DNA of 64,000 bases from Arthrobacter silvisoli. Lineage in GTDB: Bacteria > Actinomycetota > Actinomycetes > Actinomycetales > Micrococcaceae. A program made the translations under genes and the position numbers. The first letter of the stretch is position 1, and every line of letters begins with the position of its first letter. The notes under the pieces were generated by a model. The model was not told the DNA's origin. It saw nothing but the letters and a program-made list of their open reading frames with translations, and made no database searches. The stretch lies in the NCBI RefSeq assembly GCF_003369445.1, contig NZ_QRCU01000014.1:1-64000 (forward strand). The letters run 5' to 3'. Below, piece by piece: positions 29,490 through 39,775 of the stretch.

Positions 29490-30203
29490 CTACCCCACGG
29501 GGGGACGGGAACCGAGAATATCGGAGCCGATCCTCAGGTGTGTCGCCCCGAAGCGCACGGCTGCTTCCAGGTCCTGGCTCATGCCTGCGGAGATTGCCGC
29601 AGCTCCTGGATGGGCCTCGCGCAGCGCCGCGGAAATGCCAGCGAGTTTTTCGAACGCCTCCTCCGGGCGGGCGCCGAGAGGTGCCACCGCCATCACCCCC
29701 GCGAGCCGCAGCCCGGGAGCCGAAGCGATGCTCTCGGCGAGCTGCCCGACGTCGGCCGGCGCGGCCCCGCCGCGGTGCTCCCCGGCGTCGTCGTCGAGGC
29801 TGACCTGGATGAAGCATTCCAGTTCGTCCCGGCCCTCCTCCTGCTGCGCCCGGAGCATGGCTTTGGCCAGGGCCTCGGCGAGCTGCGGGCGGTCGACGGA
29901 CTGGACCGAGTGCGCGTACTTCACGACGGACTTGGCCTTTTTGCTCTGCAGTTGTCCGATGAAGTGCCAGCGCAGCCCCAGTTCCGTGAGGCCTGCGGCC
30001 TTGGCAGAGGCTTCCTGGTCGCGGTTCTCCCCCACGTCCCGGATACCGAGGGCGGCCAGGCGCGCGACGTCGGCGGCGGGATGGAACTTGGTAACCACGA
30101 TGAGCCTGGGTTCGTCGGCACGACCCGCAGCCAGAGTCGCAGCGGCGATCCTGGCACGTACGGCGGCAAGGCGCTCCTGCAGCTGAAGTGCCCGCTCGTC
30201 CAT
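29490..30203 (-). CDS. YggS/PLPBP family pyridoxal-phosphate protein
   Basis: 237 residues. PLP-binding TIM barrel related to alanine racemase N-terminus: the PLP lysine in LIVVTKFHP, GENRDQEA, HFIGQLQSKK, and the phosphate-binding GSDILG end. Controls PLP homeostasis; no enzyme activity known for the family. Start taken at the ATG at 30203; an in-frame ATG at 30245 would overlap the pgeF stop as ATGCCTGA, exactly as rluD overlaps lspA, and may be the real one. Confidence 0.9.
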   Translation of the reverse strand: MDERALQLQERLAAVRARIAAATLAAGRADEPRLIVVTKFHPAADVARLAALGIRDVGENRDQEASAKAAGLTELGLRWHFIGQLQSKKAKSVVKYAHSVQSVDRPQLAEALAKAMLRAQQEEGRDELECFIQVSLDDDAGEHRGGAAPADVGQLAESIASAPGLRLAGVMAVAPLGARPEEAFEKLAGISAALREAHPGAAAISAGMSQDLEAAVRFGATHLRIGSDILGSRPPVG

Positions 30204-30237
30204 GCCGCCATCCCATCCGGTTCCTGTCAGGCCGGGC

Positions 30238-30927
30238 TCAGGCATGTGTCCACACCAGCCCTGCGAAGCGGCCGGTCTGCTGCTGGCGGCGGTAGGAGAA
30301 CAGGCCAGGACTGTCCTTGGTGCATTCCCCGGTGTATTCGACCGGCACGCCGAGTTCACTGAGTTGTGCGCGTACGCCTGCCGGCAGGTCCAGTGCCGGC
30401 GTGCCCCACGAGGTGACAGACCAGGTTTCCGGCACGGCTGCGGCGACCTCGGCCCGGAGTTCGTCGGGTACCTCATAGCATTTCCCGCAGATCGACGGGC
30501 CGATCCAGGCCGTGATGCCTTCGGCACCCCGTTGCCGCATTTCGCCGACGGTCGCGGCGACGACGCCGGACGCCACGCCGGGCCTGCCCGCGTGGGCAAC
30601 ACCGAGCACGGGGCCCTGCACCGTGTCCCCCGCGAGGACCACCGGAACGCAATCGGCCACCATCACGGCAAGGGGCTGCCCGGTGGAGACCATCGCATCC
30701 GCGGTGGGCGGTTCGGCGGGGTCCCCGATGAAGCTCACGGCGTTGCCGTGCACCTGGGACATGTACTGGAACGTCCGGCCACCGAGCCCGGCGGCGGATT
30801 CCAGCCGGGCCCGGCGCACCAGGACGTCGTCAGGGTCGTCACCGACGTGCAAGGCGAGGTTGCCGGCGTCGGCATCGGTGAAGGCGACCCATAGTCCGGG
30901 CCGCACTTCCTTACGCCACCAAAACAC
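30238..30927 (-). CDS. pgeF: Peptidoglycan editing factor PgeF (laccase-domain, YfiH)
   Basis: 229 residues. Zinc-dependent Cu-oxidase_4 fold: QVHGN (His), VADCVPVVLA (Cys) and GVAHAGRPGVASGVV (His) form the active site; E. coli PgeF removes wrongly incorporated L-Ser from UDP-MurNAc peptides. GTG start at 30927 follows GGGGAG (10-base spacing) and lies 20 bases after the ftsZ stop; an ATG at 30978 would overlap ftsZ. Position between ftsZ and yggS is standard for actinobacteria. Confidence 0.9.
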   Translation of the reverse strand: MFWWRKEVRPGLWVAFTDADAGNLALHVGDDPDDVLVRRARLESAAGLGGRTFQYMSQVHGNAVSFIGDPAEPPTADAMVSTGQPLAVMVADCVPVVLAGDTVQGPVLGVAHAGRPGVASGVVAATVGEMRQRGAEGITAWIGPSICGKCYEVPDELRAEVAAAVPETWSVTSWGTPALDLPAGVRAQLSELGVPVEYTGECTKDSPGLFSYRRQQQTGRFAGLVWTHA

Positions 30928-30946
30928 TGCTGACTGGCTCCCCGGC

Positions 30947-32182
30947 TTACTTGAGGAAGTCAGGGACGTCGAGGTCATCGCTGCGGCCGCCGGACAGGTC
31001 CGGCTCAACCACGGCGGGGAGGTCGACGTCGAAACCCGAGTCGGCGGGCAGCGCCGAGGGACGCTGCTGGCTCCAGTTGCTCAGGCCGGAACTGGCAACA
31101 CCGGCCGGCACGTGCTGCGGCACCGGCTGATAGGCCGGGGCTGCCTGGGTTGCGGGACGCTCCGGAGCGGCCGGAACCTGCTGCTGCGCTGCCGGCTGGG
31201 CGGCGGGCTGCTGGTTCATGGACGGCGAGGTGGCCTTGACGTCGTCGAAGCCTGCCGCGATGACGGTAACCCGTGCTTCATCGCCCAGGGCGTCGTCGAT
31301 AACGGCACCGAAGATGATGTTCGCTTCGGGGTGCGCCACTTCCTGGACCAGGCGGGCGGCTTCGTTGATCTCGAAGAGGCCGAGGTCCGAACCACCCTGG
31401 ATGGACAGCAGGACACCGTGGGCGCCATCGATCGACGCTTCGAGCAGCGGCGAGGCGATGGCGAGTTCGGCGGCCTTGACTGCGCGGTCTTCGCCCCGGG
31501 CCGAACCAATGCCCATGAGCGCGGAGCCTGCGCCCTGCATGACGGACTTCACGTCGGCGAAGTCAAGGTTGATCAGGCCGGGGGTGGTGATGAGGTCGGT
31601 GATGCCCTGGACACCGGAGAGCAGCACCTGGTCGGCGGAGCGGAAGGCGTCAAGGACAGAGACGTTCCGGTCGCTGATGGAAAGCAGGCGGTCGTTGGGG
31701 ATGACGATGAGGGTGTCGACTTCGTCGCGCAGGGCGTCGATGCCGTTCTCGGCGGAGGTGGCGCGGCGGCGGCCTTCGAAGGTGAAGGGGCGGGTCACCA
31801 CGCCAATGGTCAGCGCACCGAGGGAGCGGGCGATGCGCGCGACCACGGGGGCGCCGCCGGTGCCGGTGCCACCACCTTCGCCGGCGGTCACGAAGACCAT
31901 GTCTGCGCCGCGCAGGACCTCTTCGATCTCATCGGCGTGGTCTTCGGCGGCCTGGCGTCCGACGTCGGGGTTGGCACCCGCGCCGAGGCCGCGGGTGAGT
32001 TCGCGTCCGACGTCGAGCTTGACGTCGGCGTCACTCATGAGAAGCGCCTGCGCATCGGTGTTGATGGCGATGAACTCGACGCCGCGAAGGCCGACTTCGA
32101 TCATCCGGTTGACTGCGTTCACGCCACCGCCGCCGATGCCGACGACCTTGATGACGGCCAAGTAATTCTGCGGTGCTGCCAC
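30947..32182 (-). CDS. ftsZ: Cell division GTPase FtsZ
   Basis: 411 residues. Tubulin-like GTPase forming the Z ring. Seen: [18 protein letters not shown] at the N-terminus, the tubulin signature [13 protein letters not shown], and the T7 synergy-loop region [12 protein letters not shown] Gln/Ala/Pro linker (about residues 305-380) precedes the conserved tail [10 protein letters not shown], the docking site for SepF and FtsW. GTG start at 32182 with AAGGGG upstream. A dedicated promoter is visible 70-100 bases upstream. Confidence 0.98.
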   Translation of the reverse strand: MAAPQNYLAVIKVVGIGGGGVNAVNRMIEVGLRGVEFIAINTDAQALLMSDADVKLDVGRELTRGLGAGANPDVGRQAAEDHADEIEEVLRGADMVFVTAGEGGGTGTGGAPVVARIARSLGALTIGVVTRPFTFEGRRRATSAENGIDALRDEVDTLIVIPNDRLLSISDRNVSVLDAFRSADQVLLSGVQGITDLITTPGLINLDFADVKSVMQGAGSALMGIGSARGEDRAVKAAELAIASPLLEASIDGAHGVLLSIQGGSDLGLFEINEAARLVQEVAHPEANIIFGAVIDDALGDEARVTVIAAGFDDVKATSPSMNQQPAAQPAAQQQVPAAPERPATQAAPAYQPVPQHVPAGVASSGLSNWSQQRPSALPADSGFDVDLPAVVEPDLSGGRSDDLDVPDFLK

Positions 32183-32251
32183 GTTTCGTGCCCCTTGCCT
32201 GTGTCCTATAGCGAAACTGATCGAGTCCAACTTGAATTCTTGGACCTTAAC

Positions 32252-32280
32252 CCTCTAGTTGAAGGTTATAGTTATGTCAA
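32252..32280 (-). promoter_or_regulatory. ftsZ promoter with inverted repeat
   Basis: Minus strand TTGACA (32280-32275), 17 bases, TAGAGG (32257-32252), in an A+T-rich island of the ftsQ-ftsZ gap. Overlapping it is TAACC-(10-11 nt)-GGTTA, an inverted repeat that could be an operator. Confidence 0.6.
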
Positions 32281-32406
32281 GTAACTCTTATGCGACGGTA
32301 TGGGCTGCGAATCAGACATTCAATGACCGGCTCCGCGTGTCGTGTGAATGTCCCCAAATTAGCCACCGCAGCGTCTTCGTTACCTGCTCCGTCCACCCGG
32401 CGAAGG

Positions 32407-33273
32407 CTACTTCGTCAGCGGATGCCGGGGGGCCGAAACGTCGTAGACGTTGACCGGAACCCTGGGATCGGCCGGCGCCTTCAGGAGCGCCTCAAGCACC
32501 CTGGCCTTGAGCTCCTTTTCCTCCGCGTTGCCCCAGACCACCGTCTTGCCGTCGATGAGCCTGAGCTCCACGGCGTCCGGGGATTTGGCGGACGCGCTGG
32601 CCATCTTCGCCAGGACATCCGCCGGGAGGGTTGCCAGCACAGCGGTGATGGCCGTAAACAGCTCCGCCCTGGCCGCGTTGCCCTCAATGAGGGGCAGCGG
32701 CACCGACGCCGGGTCCTTCGTGGAGCCGAGCTGGACGCCGTCCACGTCCACCAACACATAGTCGCTGTCCTTCTTGAGCAGGGCCACCGGCACCCGCTCC
32801 ACCACGTGGACCAGGAGCGTCGACGGCGGCCGGGCCTCCGTGCTGACCGAACGGACCTGGACCAGCGGCTTGAGCAGCCTCGTGATGTCGGCGTCGTCGA
32901 TTTGCGGAAGAGGCGTCCCCTGTACGGGGGCCAGTGCCTTCCGGATGGCATCGGCCTTCAGCAGCTTGGTGCCGTCGACCGTGATCGTTCGCACGGCAAG
33001 CATGGGCGAGTAGACCGCGGCGGCGAGGAACCCGGCCACCAGGGCGATAATCACGGCCGCCGTGGTGAGGGCGATCCTTTTCCGCTTGCGCCCCTTGGGT
33101 TCGGGGAAGGCAAGGACCTTCGCGGATTTGTCCTTGGCTGCGGACCGGGGCTCAAGCCCGTGCGCCGCAGGCGTCTCAATCGTCCGCTCGGCGCTGATCA
33201 CGCCGGCACCGGAGTCGGCCTTCGGCGAGGAAGCGGACCCCGGTTTGAAGGTGGGCTTCCGTGTGCTAGCCAC
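32407..33273 (-). CDS. ftsQ: Cell division protein FtsQ
   Basis: 288 residues. Cytoplasmic N-terminus to about residue 66, one transmembrane helix (about 67-88), a POTRA domain (VRTITVDGTKLLKADAIRKAL), and the FtsQ beta domain ending in VNVYDVSAPRHPLTK. Links FtsL/DivIC to the rest of the divisome. GTG start overlaps the murC stop by 8 bases (GTGGCTAG). SD GGAGCGG lies upstream. Confidence 0.93.
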   Translation of the reverse strand: MASTRKPTFKPGSASSPKADSGAGVISAERTIETPAAHGLEPRSAAKDKSAKVLAFPEPKGRKRKRIALTTAAVIIALVAGFLAAAVYSPMLAVRTITVDGTKLLKADAIRKALAPVQGTPLPQIDDADITRLLKPLVQVRSVSTEARPPSTLLVHVVERVPVALLKKDSDYVLVDVDGVQLGSTKDPASVPLPLIEGNAARAELFTAITAVLATLPADVLAKMASASAKSPDAVELRLIDGKTVVWGNAEEKELKARVLEALLKAPADPRVPVNVYDVSAPRHPLTK

Positions 33274-34636
33274 GCAACCGCTCCACGATCTGCGGCCCGA
33301 AGGCCGTGACGTCGCCGGCGCCGACCGTGAGGATGATGTCGCCCTCCCCCGCACCGGCAACGATCTGCCCGACGGCATCATCCGCGCCCACGAGACGGCC
33401 GGCGCGCAGGTGTTCGGTGATCAGCGCGCTGGTGACACCCGGGATGGGGTCCTCGCGGGCCGGATAGATGTCCAGGACAAGGGCGGTATCCGCCAGGTTC
33501 AGTGCCTCGGCGAACTCCCGGGCGAATTCGCGGGTCCGCGAGAACAGGTGCGGCTGGAAGAGGACATGGACATTCTTGCCGGCTGCCACGCTGCGTGCGG
33601 CGGAGAGTGCCGCACGCACCTCGGTGGGGTGGTGCGCGTAGTCGTCGTAAACCCGCACTCCCCTGCCTTCGCCCTTGAACTCAAACCTGCGGGATGCGCC
33701 GCTGAAGTGCGCCAGGGCAGCGGCGGCGGCCGCGGGTTCAATCCCGAGCTCGACGGCGGCGGCGAAAGCAGCTGCCGCGTTGAGCGCGTTGTGGCGGCCC
33801 GGCACCTGCAGCACCAGGCGCTGCCTTTCGCCGGCCAGGCTCACCCAACTGCCGTCGGCGCCCTCGTCCTCCAGTCGGACGTCGGCGTCGTCGGCGGTTC
33901 CGTAGGTCATGACCCGGGTGCTCCCGGCGGCCCGGACCCGGGCAGCGAGGGCGCGGGCGCCGTCGTCGTCCGCACAGGCGAGCAGCAGCCCGTGCTCCGG
34001 CAGCAGCGCAGCGAAGGCGTCGAAGGAGGCGAAGACGGCCTCGGGCGTGCCGTAGTGGTCAAGGTGGTCCGCCTCGACGTTGGTGACGATGGAGATCAGC
34101 GGGCGGTAGTTCAGGAAGGACGCGTCGGACTCGTCGGCCTCGGCCACGAAGATGTCCGAACTGCCGCTGGCGGCGTTGACGCCGAGTGCCGGAACGTTGG
34201 CGCCGATCGCGAAGGAAGGATCCAGGCCGGCCTGCTGCAGGAGCACCGTCACCATGGAGGTGGTGGTGGACTTGCCGTGGGTGCCGGCCACGGCAACCAC
34301 GCGGTCCGTGCCCATGGTGGCGGCAAGACCTTCCGAGCGGTGCAGCACCGGCAGGCCGGCGGCCCGGGCGGCGAGCAGTTCGGGGTTGTCCTGCCGGATG
34401 GCGGAGCCTGCCACGACAGTCCGGGCGTCGCCCAGGTTCTCCGCGGCGTACCCGACGGCGATCCGGGCGCCTGCCGCCGCGAGCTCGTGCATGACGGGCA
34501 GGTCCTTGGCGTCGGAGCCGCTGACAGCGACCCCGCGGGCAACCATGATCCGGGCGACGGCGGACATACCGACCCCGCCGATCCCGATGAAGTGCACCCG
34601 GCCGAGGGAGACGGGGTCTGCGATGGGCTGGGTCAT
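33266..34636 (-). CDS. murC: UDP-N-acetylmuramate--L-alanine ligase
   Basis: 456 residues. Adds L-Ala to UDP-MurNAc. N-terminal Rossmann domain [19 protein letters not shown] loop [11 protein letters not shown] (near 118), EADESDASF, and [10 protein letters not shown] in the C-terminal half. Starts in the murG stop (ATGA overlap at 34633-34636) and overlaps ftsQ, so the murG-murC-ftsQ block is translationally coupled. Confidence 0.97.
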   Translation of the reverse strand: MTQPIADPVSLGRVHFIGIGGVGMSAVARIMVARGVAVSGSDAKDLPVMHELAAAGARIAVGYAAENLGDARTVVAGSAIRQDNPELLAARAAGLPVLHRSEGLAATMGTDRVVAVAGTHGKSTTTSMVTVLLQQAGLDPSFAIGANVPALGVNAASGSSDIFVAEADESDASFLNYRPLISIVTNVEADHLDHYGTPEAVFASFDAFAALLPEHGLLLACADDDGARALAARVRAAGSTRVMTYGTADDADVRLEDEGADGSWVSLAGERQRLVLQVPGRHNALNAAAAFAAAVELGIEPAAAAAALAHFSGASRRFEFKGEGRGVRVYDDYAHHPTEVRAALSAARSVAAGKNVHVLFQPHLFSRTREFAREFAEALNLADTALVLDIYPAREDPIPGVTSALITEHLRAGRLVGADDAVGQIVAGAGEGDIILTVGAGDVTAFGPQIVERLRG

Positions 34637-35769
34637 TCGGATACCGCTTCCAGGACAAGATCAGCCATCCGCTGATCGGCGTTTCTGATGCCGAGGCTTT
34701 CGGCCTTGGCGGCCATGTTTTCGAGGCGCTGCCGGTCACCGAGCAGCGGGATGAGTTCGCGCTCGAGCCACTCGGCCGTGAGCGCTTTGTCGTCGACGAG
34801 GAGGGCGGCGCCGTCGTTCACCAGCGCGCGGGCGTTCAGGGCCTGTTCGCCGTTGCCCACCGGCAGCGGCACGAAGACGGCAGGAACGCCGACGGCGGCC
34901 ACCTCGCACACTGTCGCTGCGCCGGCGCGGGCCAGCAGGACGTCGGCGGCGGCGTAGACGTTTTCCATGCCGTCCACGTACTCGACCTGCCGGTAGCCGT
35001 CGGCACTGAGCAGGGCGCCGCCGTCGTCCTTGACTTCCTTGCCCCGCCCGGTGATGTGCAGCGTCTGGACGCCGGCCGTCGCCAGGGCCCCCAGGGCCCC
35101 GGAGATGGTGCGGTTGATACTTTGGGCGCCGGACGAGCCGCCGGTCACAATGAGGGCGGGCCGGTCTTCGGCCAGGCCGAGGGCGCGGCGGGCATCCGCC
35201 CGTGCGGAGCGCCTGTCGAGGCCCGAAATGGCCTTGCGCATCGGCATGCCGACGTGGCGGGCATGCCGCAGCCGGGTTTCCGGGAACGCCACGGCGATGT
35301 GGCGGCTGAACAAGGCACCCACCCTGTTGGCCAGGCCCGGACGGCTGTTGGCTTCGTGGATGACGATGGGGATGTGCCGTTTCCGGGCAGCCAGGTACAT
35401 CGGCGTGCAGACGTAGCCGCCGACCCCCACCAGCACGTCCGCAGCGGCCTCGTCCAGGATGCGGCCGGCCTGCTTCACGGCGCCGGCGAAACGGGCCGGG
35501 AACTTCAGCATGCCCAGGGAAGGCCGGCGCGGGAACGGGACCCGGCCGATCGTGGCCAGCTCGTAGCCGGCGGCCGGGACCAGGCGGCTTTCCATGCCTT
35601 CGGCGGTGCCGACCACGAGGAAGGACGCGTCGGGGCGGGCGGTCTTCAGGGCGTCGGCGATGGCGAGCATCGGGCTGATGTGGCCTGCGGTTCCGCCTCC
35701 GGCAAGCACCACCGACAGTGACGTGGACTGGGTTTCCCTCGTGCGGGTTTCCTCGGGCTGGGAATTCAT
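34633..35769 (-). CDS. murG: UDP-GlcNAc--lipid I GlcNAc transferase
   Basis: 378 residues. Membrane-associated GT-B transferase making lipid II. Signature [14 protein letters not shown] near residue 20, VGVGGYVC, and the UDP-site [10 protein letters not shown] and [23 protein letters not shown]. Gap to ftsW is 6 bases. Confidence 0.97.
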   Translation of the reverse strand: MNSQPEETRTRETQSTSLSVVLAGGGTAGHISPMLAIADALKTARPDASFLVVGTAEGMESRLVPAAGYELATIGRVPFPRRPSLGMLKFPARFAGAVKQAGRILDEAAADVLVGVGGYVCTPMYLAARKRHIPIVIHEANSRPGLANRVGALFSRHIAVAFPETRLRHARHVGMPMRKAISGLDRRSARADARRALGLAEDRPALIVTGGSSGAQSINRTISGALGALATAGVQTLHITGRGKEVKDDGGALLSADGYRQVEYVDGMENVYAAADVLLARAGAATVCEVAAVGVPAVFVPLPVGNGEQALNARALVNDGAALLVDDKALTAEWLERELIPLLGDRQRLENMAAKAESLGIRNADQRMADLVLEAVSE

Positions 35770-35775
35770 GAAGTG

Positions 35776-37044
35776 CTATTTACGCTTTCGTGCAGTTTTC
35801 GGGGAGCTGCGCCACAGGCGGGGACGCTTGCCGGGTGCCATCTGGGCGCGGGCCAAGGACAACACTACGCCCACGCCGCACAGGGACATCAACAGCGCCG
35901 AGCCGCCGTAGGAAATGAACGGCAGGGGCACACCGATGACCGGCAGGAGCTGGGTGACCACGGCCATGTTCATGCTCGCCTGGCCCAGCAGCCAGACCAT
36001 GATCGAGCCGGCCAGGGTGCGCTGGAAGGGGTCGGTCTGCCGGATGACGACGCGGAAGATCGCGATGCCCAGGATCGCGAAAAGCAGCAGGACCACGATG
36101 GTGCCCAGGAGGCCGAGTTCCTCGCCGATGATCGCGAAGATGAAGTCGTTGTGGGCCTCCGGGAGCCAGTTGTATTTCTGCCGGCTCTGGCCCAGGCCCA
36201 GGCCGGTCCAGCCGCCCTGGGCGAGGCCGTACATGCCGTTGGTGGACTGGAAGTCGAAGTCGAACTGGGCCTTGCAGGTCTCCGAGGCGTTACCGAGCCA
36301 CGAGGTGATCCGGCACATGCGGTTGGCACTGCTGACTGTCAGCACGGTGGCCGCGACCGCACCGGCGGCACCGGCGATGGCGAGCATCTTCCCGGGCACA
36401 CCCGCGAAGAACAACCCCGCGGCGATGATTGCCATGACCACGATGGCGGTGCCGAGGTCGTTGCCCAGCAGGACCAGGCCAAGGATGAGGCCGGCGCCCG
36501 GGACCACCGGGATGATCACGTGCATCCAGCGGTGGAGCAGCTTCTCCTTGCGGGCCAGCACCGTGGCTATCCAGATGCAGAGGGCAAGCTTGGCGATTTC
36601 CGACGGCTGGATGCTGACCCCGCCGACGTCGATCCAGTTCTGGTTGCCCAGGGTCTTGCGGCCGATCACCTGGACGAGGACGAGGAGGACCGCCACCGCG
36701 CCCATCGCAGGCCAGGAAAGCCGTTTCATCCAGGTCACGTTGGTCCGGGAAATGAGGTACATGGCGACGACCCCGAGCGCGCCGAAGCCGGCCTGCTTCA
36801 TGGCATCCGCGTACGGCGACCTGCCCACCGAGATGGCTTCTACGCTGGAGGCGGAGAGCACCATCATGATGCCGATCGCAGTCAGGGCGAGGGTGCAGCC
36901 GAGGATCAGGTAGTAGGTGGAGCTGTTGGCCGCCGCGCCCCTGCCTTCGATGCCGTCCCAGATCCTGCGGAGGCGGTCCCGAAGCCCTGTGTTCTGCCGG
37001 GCTGCCTTCTTGGCTGGCGCCTGGCGGGTGGGCGTGGTGACCAT
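35776..37044 (-). CDS. ftsW: Lipid II glycosyltransferase FtsW
   Basis: 422 residues, about ten transmembrane helices. SEDS-family septal peptidoglycan polymerase acting with FtsI. Seen: SIQPSEIAKLAL, GNDLGTAIV, GLGQSRQKYNWLPEAHNDFIFA (catalytic-Asp loop region) and ISYGGSALL near the C-terminus. The short basic tail RPRLWRSSPKTARKRK is cytoplasmic. Starts 2 bases after the murD stop. Confidence 0.96.
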   Translation of the reverse strand: MVTTPTRQAPAKKAARQNTGLRDRLRRIWDGIEGRGAAANSSTYYLILGCTLALTAIGIMMVLSASSVEAISVGRSPYADAMKQAGFGALGVVAMYLISRTNVTWMKRLSWPAMGAVAVLLVLVQVIGRKTLGNQNWIDVGGVSIQPSEIAKLALCIWIATVLARKEKLLHRWMHVIIPVVPGAGLILGLVLLGNDLGTAIVVMAIIAAGLFFAGVPGKMLAIAGAAGAVAATVLTVSSANRMCRITSWLGNASETCKAQFDFDFQSTNGMYGLAQGGWTGLGLGQSRQKYNWLPEAHNDFIFAIIGEELGLLGTIVVLLLFAILGIAIFRVVIRQTDPFQRTLAGSIMVWLLGQASMNMAVVTQLLPVIGVPLPFISYGGSALLMSLCGVGVVLSLARAQMAPGKRPRLWRSSPKTARKRK

Positions 37045-37046
37045 TG

Positions 37047-38669
37047 CTACTCCTCCGTGGTCTGGGCCTTGCCTTCCACAAGATCGCCTTCCACGAGCTC
37101 GCGAACTGCCTGGATGAAAGCGTCGCCCCGGTGGGCGTAGGAAGAGAACTGGTCCATGGAGGCGGCCGCCGGAGCCAGCAGCACGGTATCGCCCGGCACG
37201 GCGATCCGTGCGGCTGCGGCAACGGCCTGCGCCATGACGGTGTCCCCGAAGATCGGCGAAAGTTCCTTGGCCGACCCGTCCGTACTCGATCCATCCGCAC
37301 TCGATTCATCCGTGCCGGAAGGCTGCGCTCCTTCAGTTTCGCCCTTGGGCTGCCCGATCACGGGGACATCCGCTGCGTGTCGCTGAAGGGAGGCTTCCAA
37401 GGCTTCCGTATCGGTGCCGATGAGGACCACGGCCTTGAGCCGGTGCGCCTGTTCCTTGACGAGGTCGTCGTAGTTGACTCCCTTGGACAGGCCGCCGGCA
37501 ATCCACACGACGTTCTCGAAGGCCGCGAGGGCGGCCGCGGCGGCGTGCGGATTGGTGGCCTTGGAGTCGTTGATCCACAGGACGTCGCCGTGCTTGCTGA
37601 CGGGCTGGATACGGTGCTTGCCGGGCAGGTAGTGCTTGAGTCCCTCACGCACTGCGGCGGGCTCGACGCCGTAGGCCCGGACCAGTGCGGCGGCGGCCAG
37701 CGCGTTGGCCACAAGGTGGCGGGGAGCCACCGGGCCAAGGTCCGAGAGTGCAGCGAGTTCCGCCGCCGAGTCCTTGCGTTCGGCGATGAAGGCACGGTCA
37801 ACGAGCAGCCCTTCGACGACGCCGAGCATGCTGATCGCCGGCGTCAGCGTGGTGAAGCCGACAGCGCGGCAGCCCTCCACGACGTCGGCGTTCTCCACCA
37901 TGCGTTCGGTTTCGATCTGCTCCGCATTGTAGATGCACGCGATCCGGGTGTTTTCGAAGACCTTGGCCTTGTCCGCCAGGTACGCCTCATAGGAACCGTG
38001 CCAGTCCACGTGGTCTTCGGCGACGTTGAGGCAGACGCTTGCGGCCGGGGACAGCGTTTCGCTCCAGTGCAGCTGGAAGCTGGAGAGTTCGACGGCGAAG
38101 ACGTCGTAGTCGACCGGGTCGCGGAGGGCGTCCAGGATCGGGGTGCCGACATTGCCTACGGCGATCGCCTTCAGACCCGCAGCCTGCAGCATCGATTCGG
38201 TCATGCCCACCGTGGTGGTCTTGCCGTTCGTGCCGGTGATGGTGAGCCAGTCGGCGGTCTTGCGGCCCTTGCGTTCCCGAAGCCGCCAAGCGAGTTCGAC
38301 ATCGCCCCACACCGGAATGTGTGCCCGCTTCGCCGCGGCGAGCAGGGCCTGGTCCGGCCGCCATCCGGGGGAGGTCACCACGAGTTCGGGCTTCTCGCCG
38401 TCGATCTCGGGGATGGTGAGCACCGCGTCCGGTCCGAGCAGGACGTCCGCGGCGCCGACGATCTTCAGGGTGTCCGCCTGGGCCTCGGCTTTGGCGCTGG
38501 TGGCGGCGTCGACCACCACCACGCGGGCGCCGAGTTCGATCAGGGTGTCCGCGGCGGAGAAGCCGGATACGCCGATGCCGGTGACCACGACCCGCAGGCC
38601 ACGCCAGTCCGCGTCCCAGCTGGTGAGGTCCTTGAGCCGCTCGTTTCCGTGCCGGTCTTTCGTGTTCAC
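37047..38669 (-). CDS. murD: UDP-MurNAc-L-Ala--D-Glu ligase with acidic insert
   Basis: 540 residues, longer than usual (about 440-500). Adds D-Glu. Seen: [20 protein letters not shown] loop [28 protein letters not shown] and [11 protein letters not shown]. The excess is an Asp/Ser/Thr/Gly-rich insert about residues 441-471 ([13 protein letters not shown]) in the C-terminal domain, built partly from a 15-bp repeat. GTG start overlaps the mraY stop (GTGA). Confidence 0.95.
   Translation of the reverse strand: MNTKDRHGNERLKDLTSWDADWRGLRVVVTGIGVSGFSAADTLIELGARVVVVDAATSAKAEAQADTLKIVGAADVLLGPDAVLTIPEIDGEKPELVVTSPGWRPDQALLAAAKRAHIPVWGDVELAWRLRERKGRKTADWLTITGTNGKTTTVGMTESMLQAAGLKAIAVGNVGTPILDALRDPVDYDVFAVELSSFQLHWSETLSPAASVCLNVAEDHVDWHGSYEAYLADKAKVFENTRIACIYNAEQIETERMVENADVVEGCRAVGFTTLTPAISMLGVVEGLLVDRAFIAERKDSAAELAALSDLGPVAPRHLVANALAAAALVRAYGVEPAAVREGLKHYLPGKHRIQPVSKHGDVLWINDSKATNPHAAAAALAAFENVVWIAGGLSKGVNYDDLVKEQAHRLKAVVLIGTDTEALEASLQRHAADVPVIGQPKGETEGAQPSGTDESSADGSSTDGSAKELSPIFGDTVMAQAVAAAARIAVPGDTVLLAPAAASMDQFSSYAHRGDAFIQAVRELVEGDLVEGKAQTTEE
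37279..37316 (-). repeat. 15-bp repeat x2.5 inside murD insert
   Basis: Units at 37279-37293 and 37294-37308 (13 of 15 identical) plus a half unit to 37316; in frame, coding the Ser/Asp/Thr pentapeptides of the insert. Confidence 0.85.
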
Positions 38670-39775
38670 AGCAGCACCACCCATTCAGCGTAGAAAATAC
38701 CGAGCCCTGCGGCCACGAAGAGCCCGCAGAGGATCCAGAAGCGCACCACTACGGTGATCTCGGCCCAGCCCTTGAGTTCGAAGTGGTGTTGCAGCGGGGC
38801 CATCTTGAAGAAGCGTTTGCCCTTGGTGACCTTGAAATATCCGACTTGGATGATCACCGAGAGGGTGATCAGCACGAACAGGCCGCCGATGATGCCCAGC
38901 AGCAGTTCGGTACGGGACAGGATCGCGAAGCCGGCCACGGCACCGCCGATGGCCAGGGATCCGGTGTCGCCCATGAAGATCTTCGCCGGCGAGGTGTTCC
39001 ACCAGAGGAAGCCCACCAGGGCGGCGCTCAGGATCGCCGCAAGCAGGGCCAGGTCCAGGGGGTCGCGGACCATGTAGCAGCCACTGCCGGTTTCACGGGG
39101 CGAGCCGCAGGCCTGGTTGTTCTGCCAGATCCCCATCAGGGTGTAGGCGCCGAAGACCATGATCGAGGCACCCGCTGCGAGCCCGTCCAGGCCGTCAGTG
39201 AGGTTGACACCGTTGGTGGCCGCCGTGACGATCAGGTTGGACCAGACCACGAAGAGGATGGCGCCGAGGATGGTGCCGCCGAAGGCAAGGTTCAGCCACG
39301 GGATGTCGCGGACCAGGGAGATCTGGAACGACGCCGGGGTGATGCCGTCGGCGTTCGGAAACAACAGCACCAGGATGCCGAAGGCGATGCCCACCACGGC
39401 CTGAAGGATCAGCTTGGCCTTGGCGTTCAGGCCGAGACTGCGCTGCTTGGAGATCTTGATGAAGTCGTCGAGGAAGCCCACGAAGCCCATGCCGACCATC
39501 AGGAACAGCAGCAGCAAGCCCGACGCTGAAGGTCCCGGCGAACGCGGGTTCATCATCCACATGATGAGGTGGGTCAGCGCATAACTGATCAGCACCGCCG
39601 CGACCACCACGGTGCCCCCCATCGTGGGGGTTCCACGCTTGGTGTGGTGCGAGGTGGGTCCGTCATCGCGGATGAATTGTCCGTAGCTTCTGGAGACCAG
39701 GAAACGGATGAACAGCGGGGTGCCGATCAAGGCCACCAGGAGGGCGACGCCTGCGCCGATCAACAGTGCAATCAC
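38666..39775 (-). CDS. mraY: Phospho-MurNAc-pentapeptide translocase
   Basis: 369 residues, about ten transmembrane helices. Makes lipid I from UDP-MurNAc-pentapeptide and undecaprenyl phosphate. Seen: [26 protein letters not shown] (Asp pair), [12 protein letters not shown], and [12 protein letters not shown] with the [12 protein letters not shown] motif ([11 protein letters not shown]) near the C-terminus. ATGA overlap with murF. Confidence 0.97.
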   Translation of the reverse strand: MIALLIGAGVALLVALIGTPLFIRFLVSRSYGQFIRDDGPTSHHTKRGTPTMGGTVVVAAVLISYALTHLIMWMMNPRSPGPSASGLLLLFLMVGMGFVGFLDDFIKISKQRSLGLNAKAKLILQAVVGIAFGILVLLFPNADGITPASFQISLVRDIPWLNLAFGGTILGAILFVVWSNLIVTAATNGVNLTDGLDGLAAGASIMVFGAYTLMGIWQNNQACGSPRETGSGCYMVRDPLDLALLAAILSAALVGFLWWNTSPAKIFMGDTGSLAIGGAVAGFAILSRTELLLGIIGGLFVLITLSVIIQVGYFKVTKGKRFFKMAPLQHHFELKGWAEITVVVRFWILCGLFVAAGLGIFYAEWVVLL

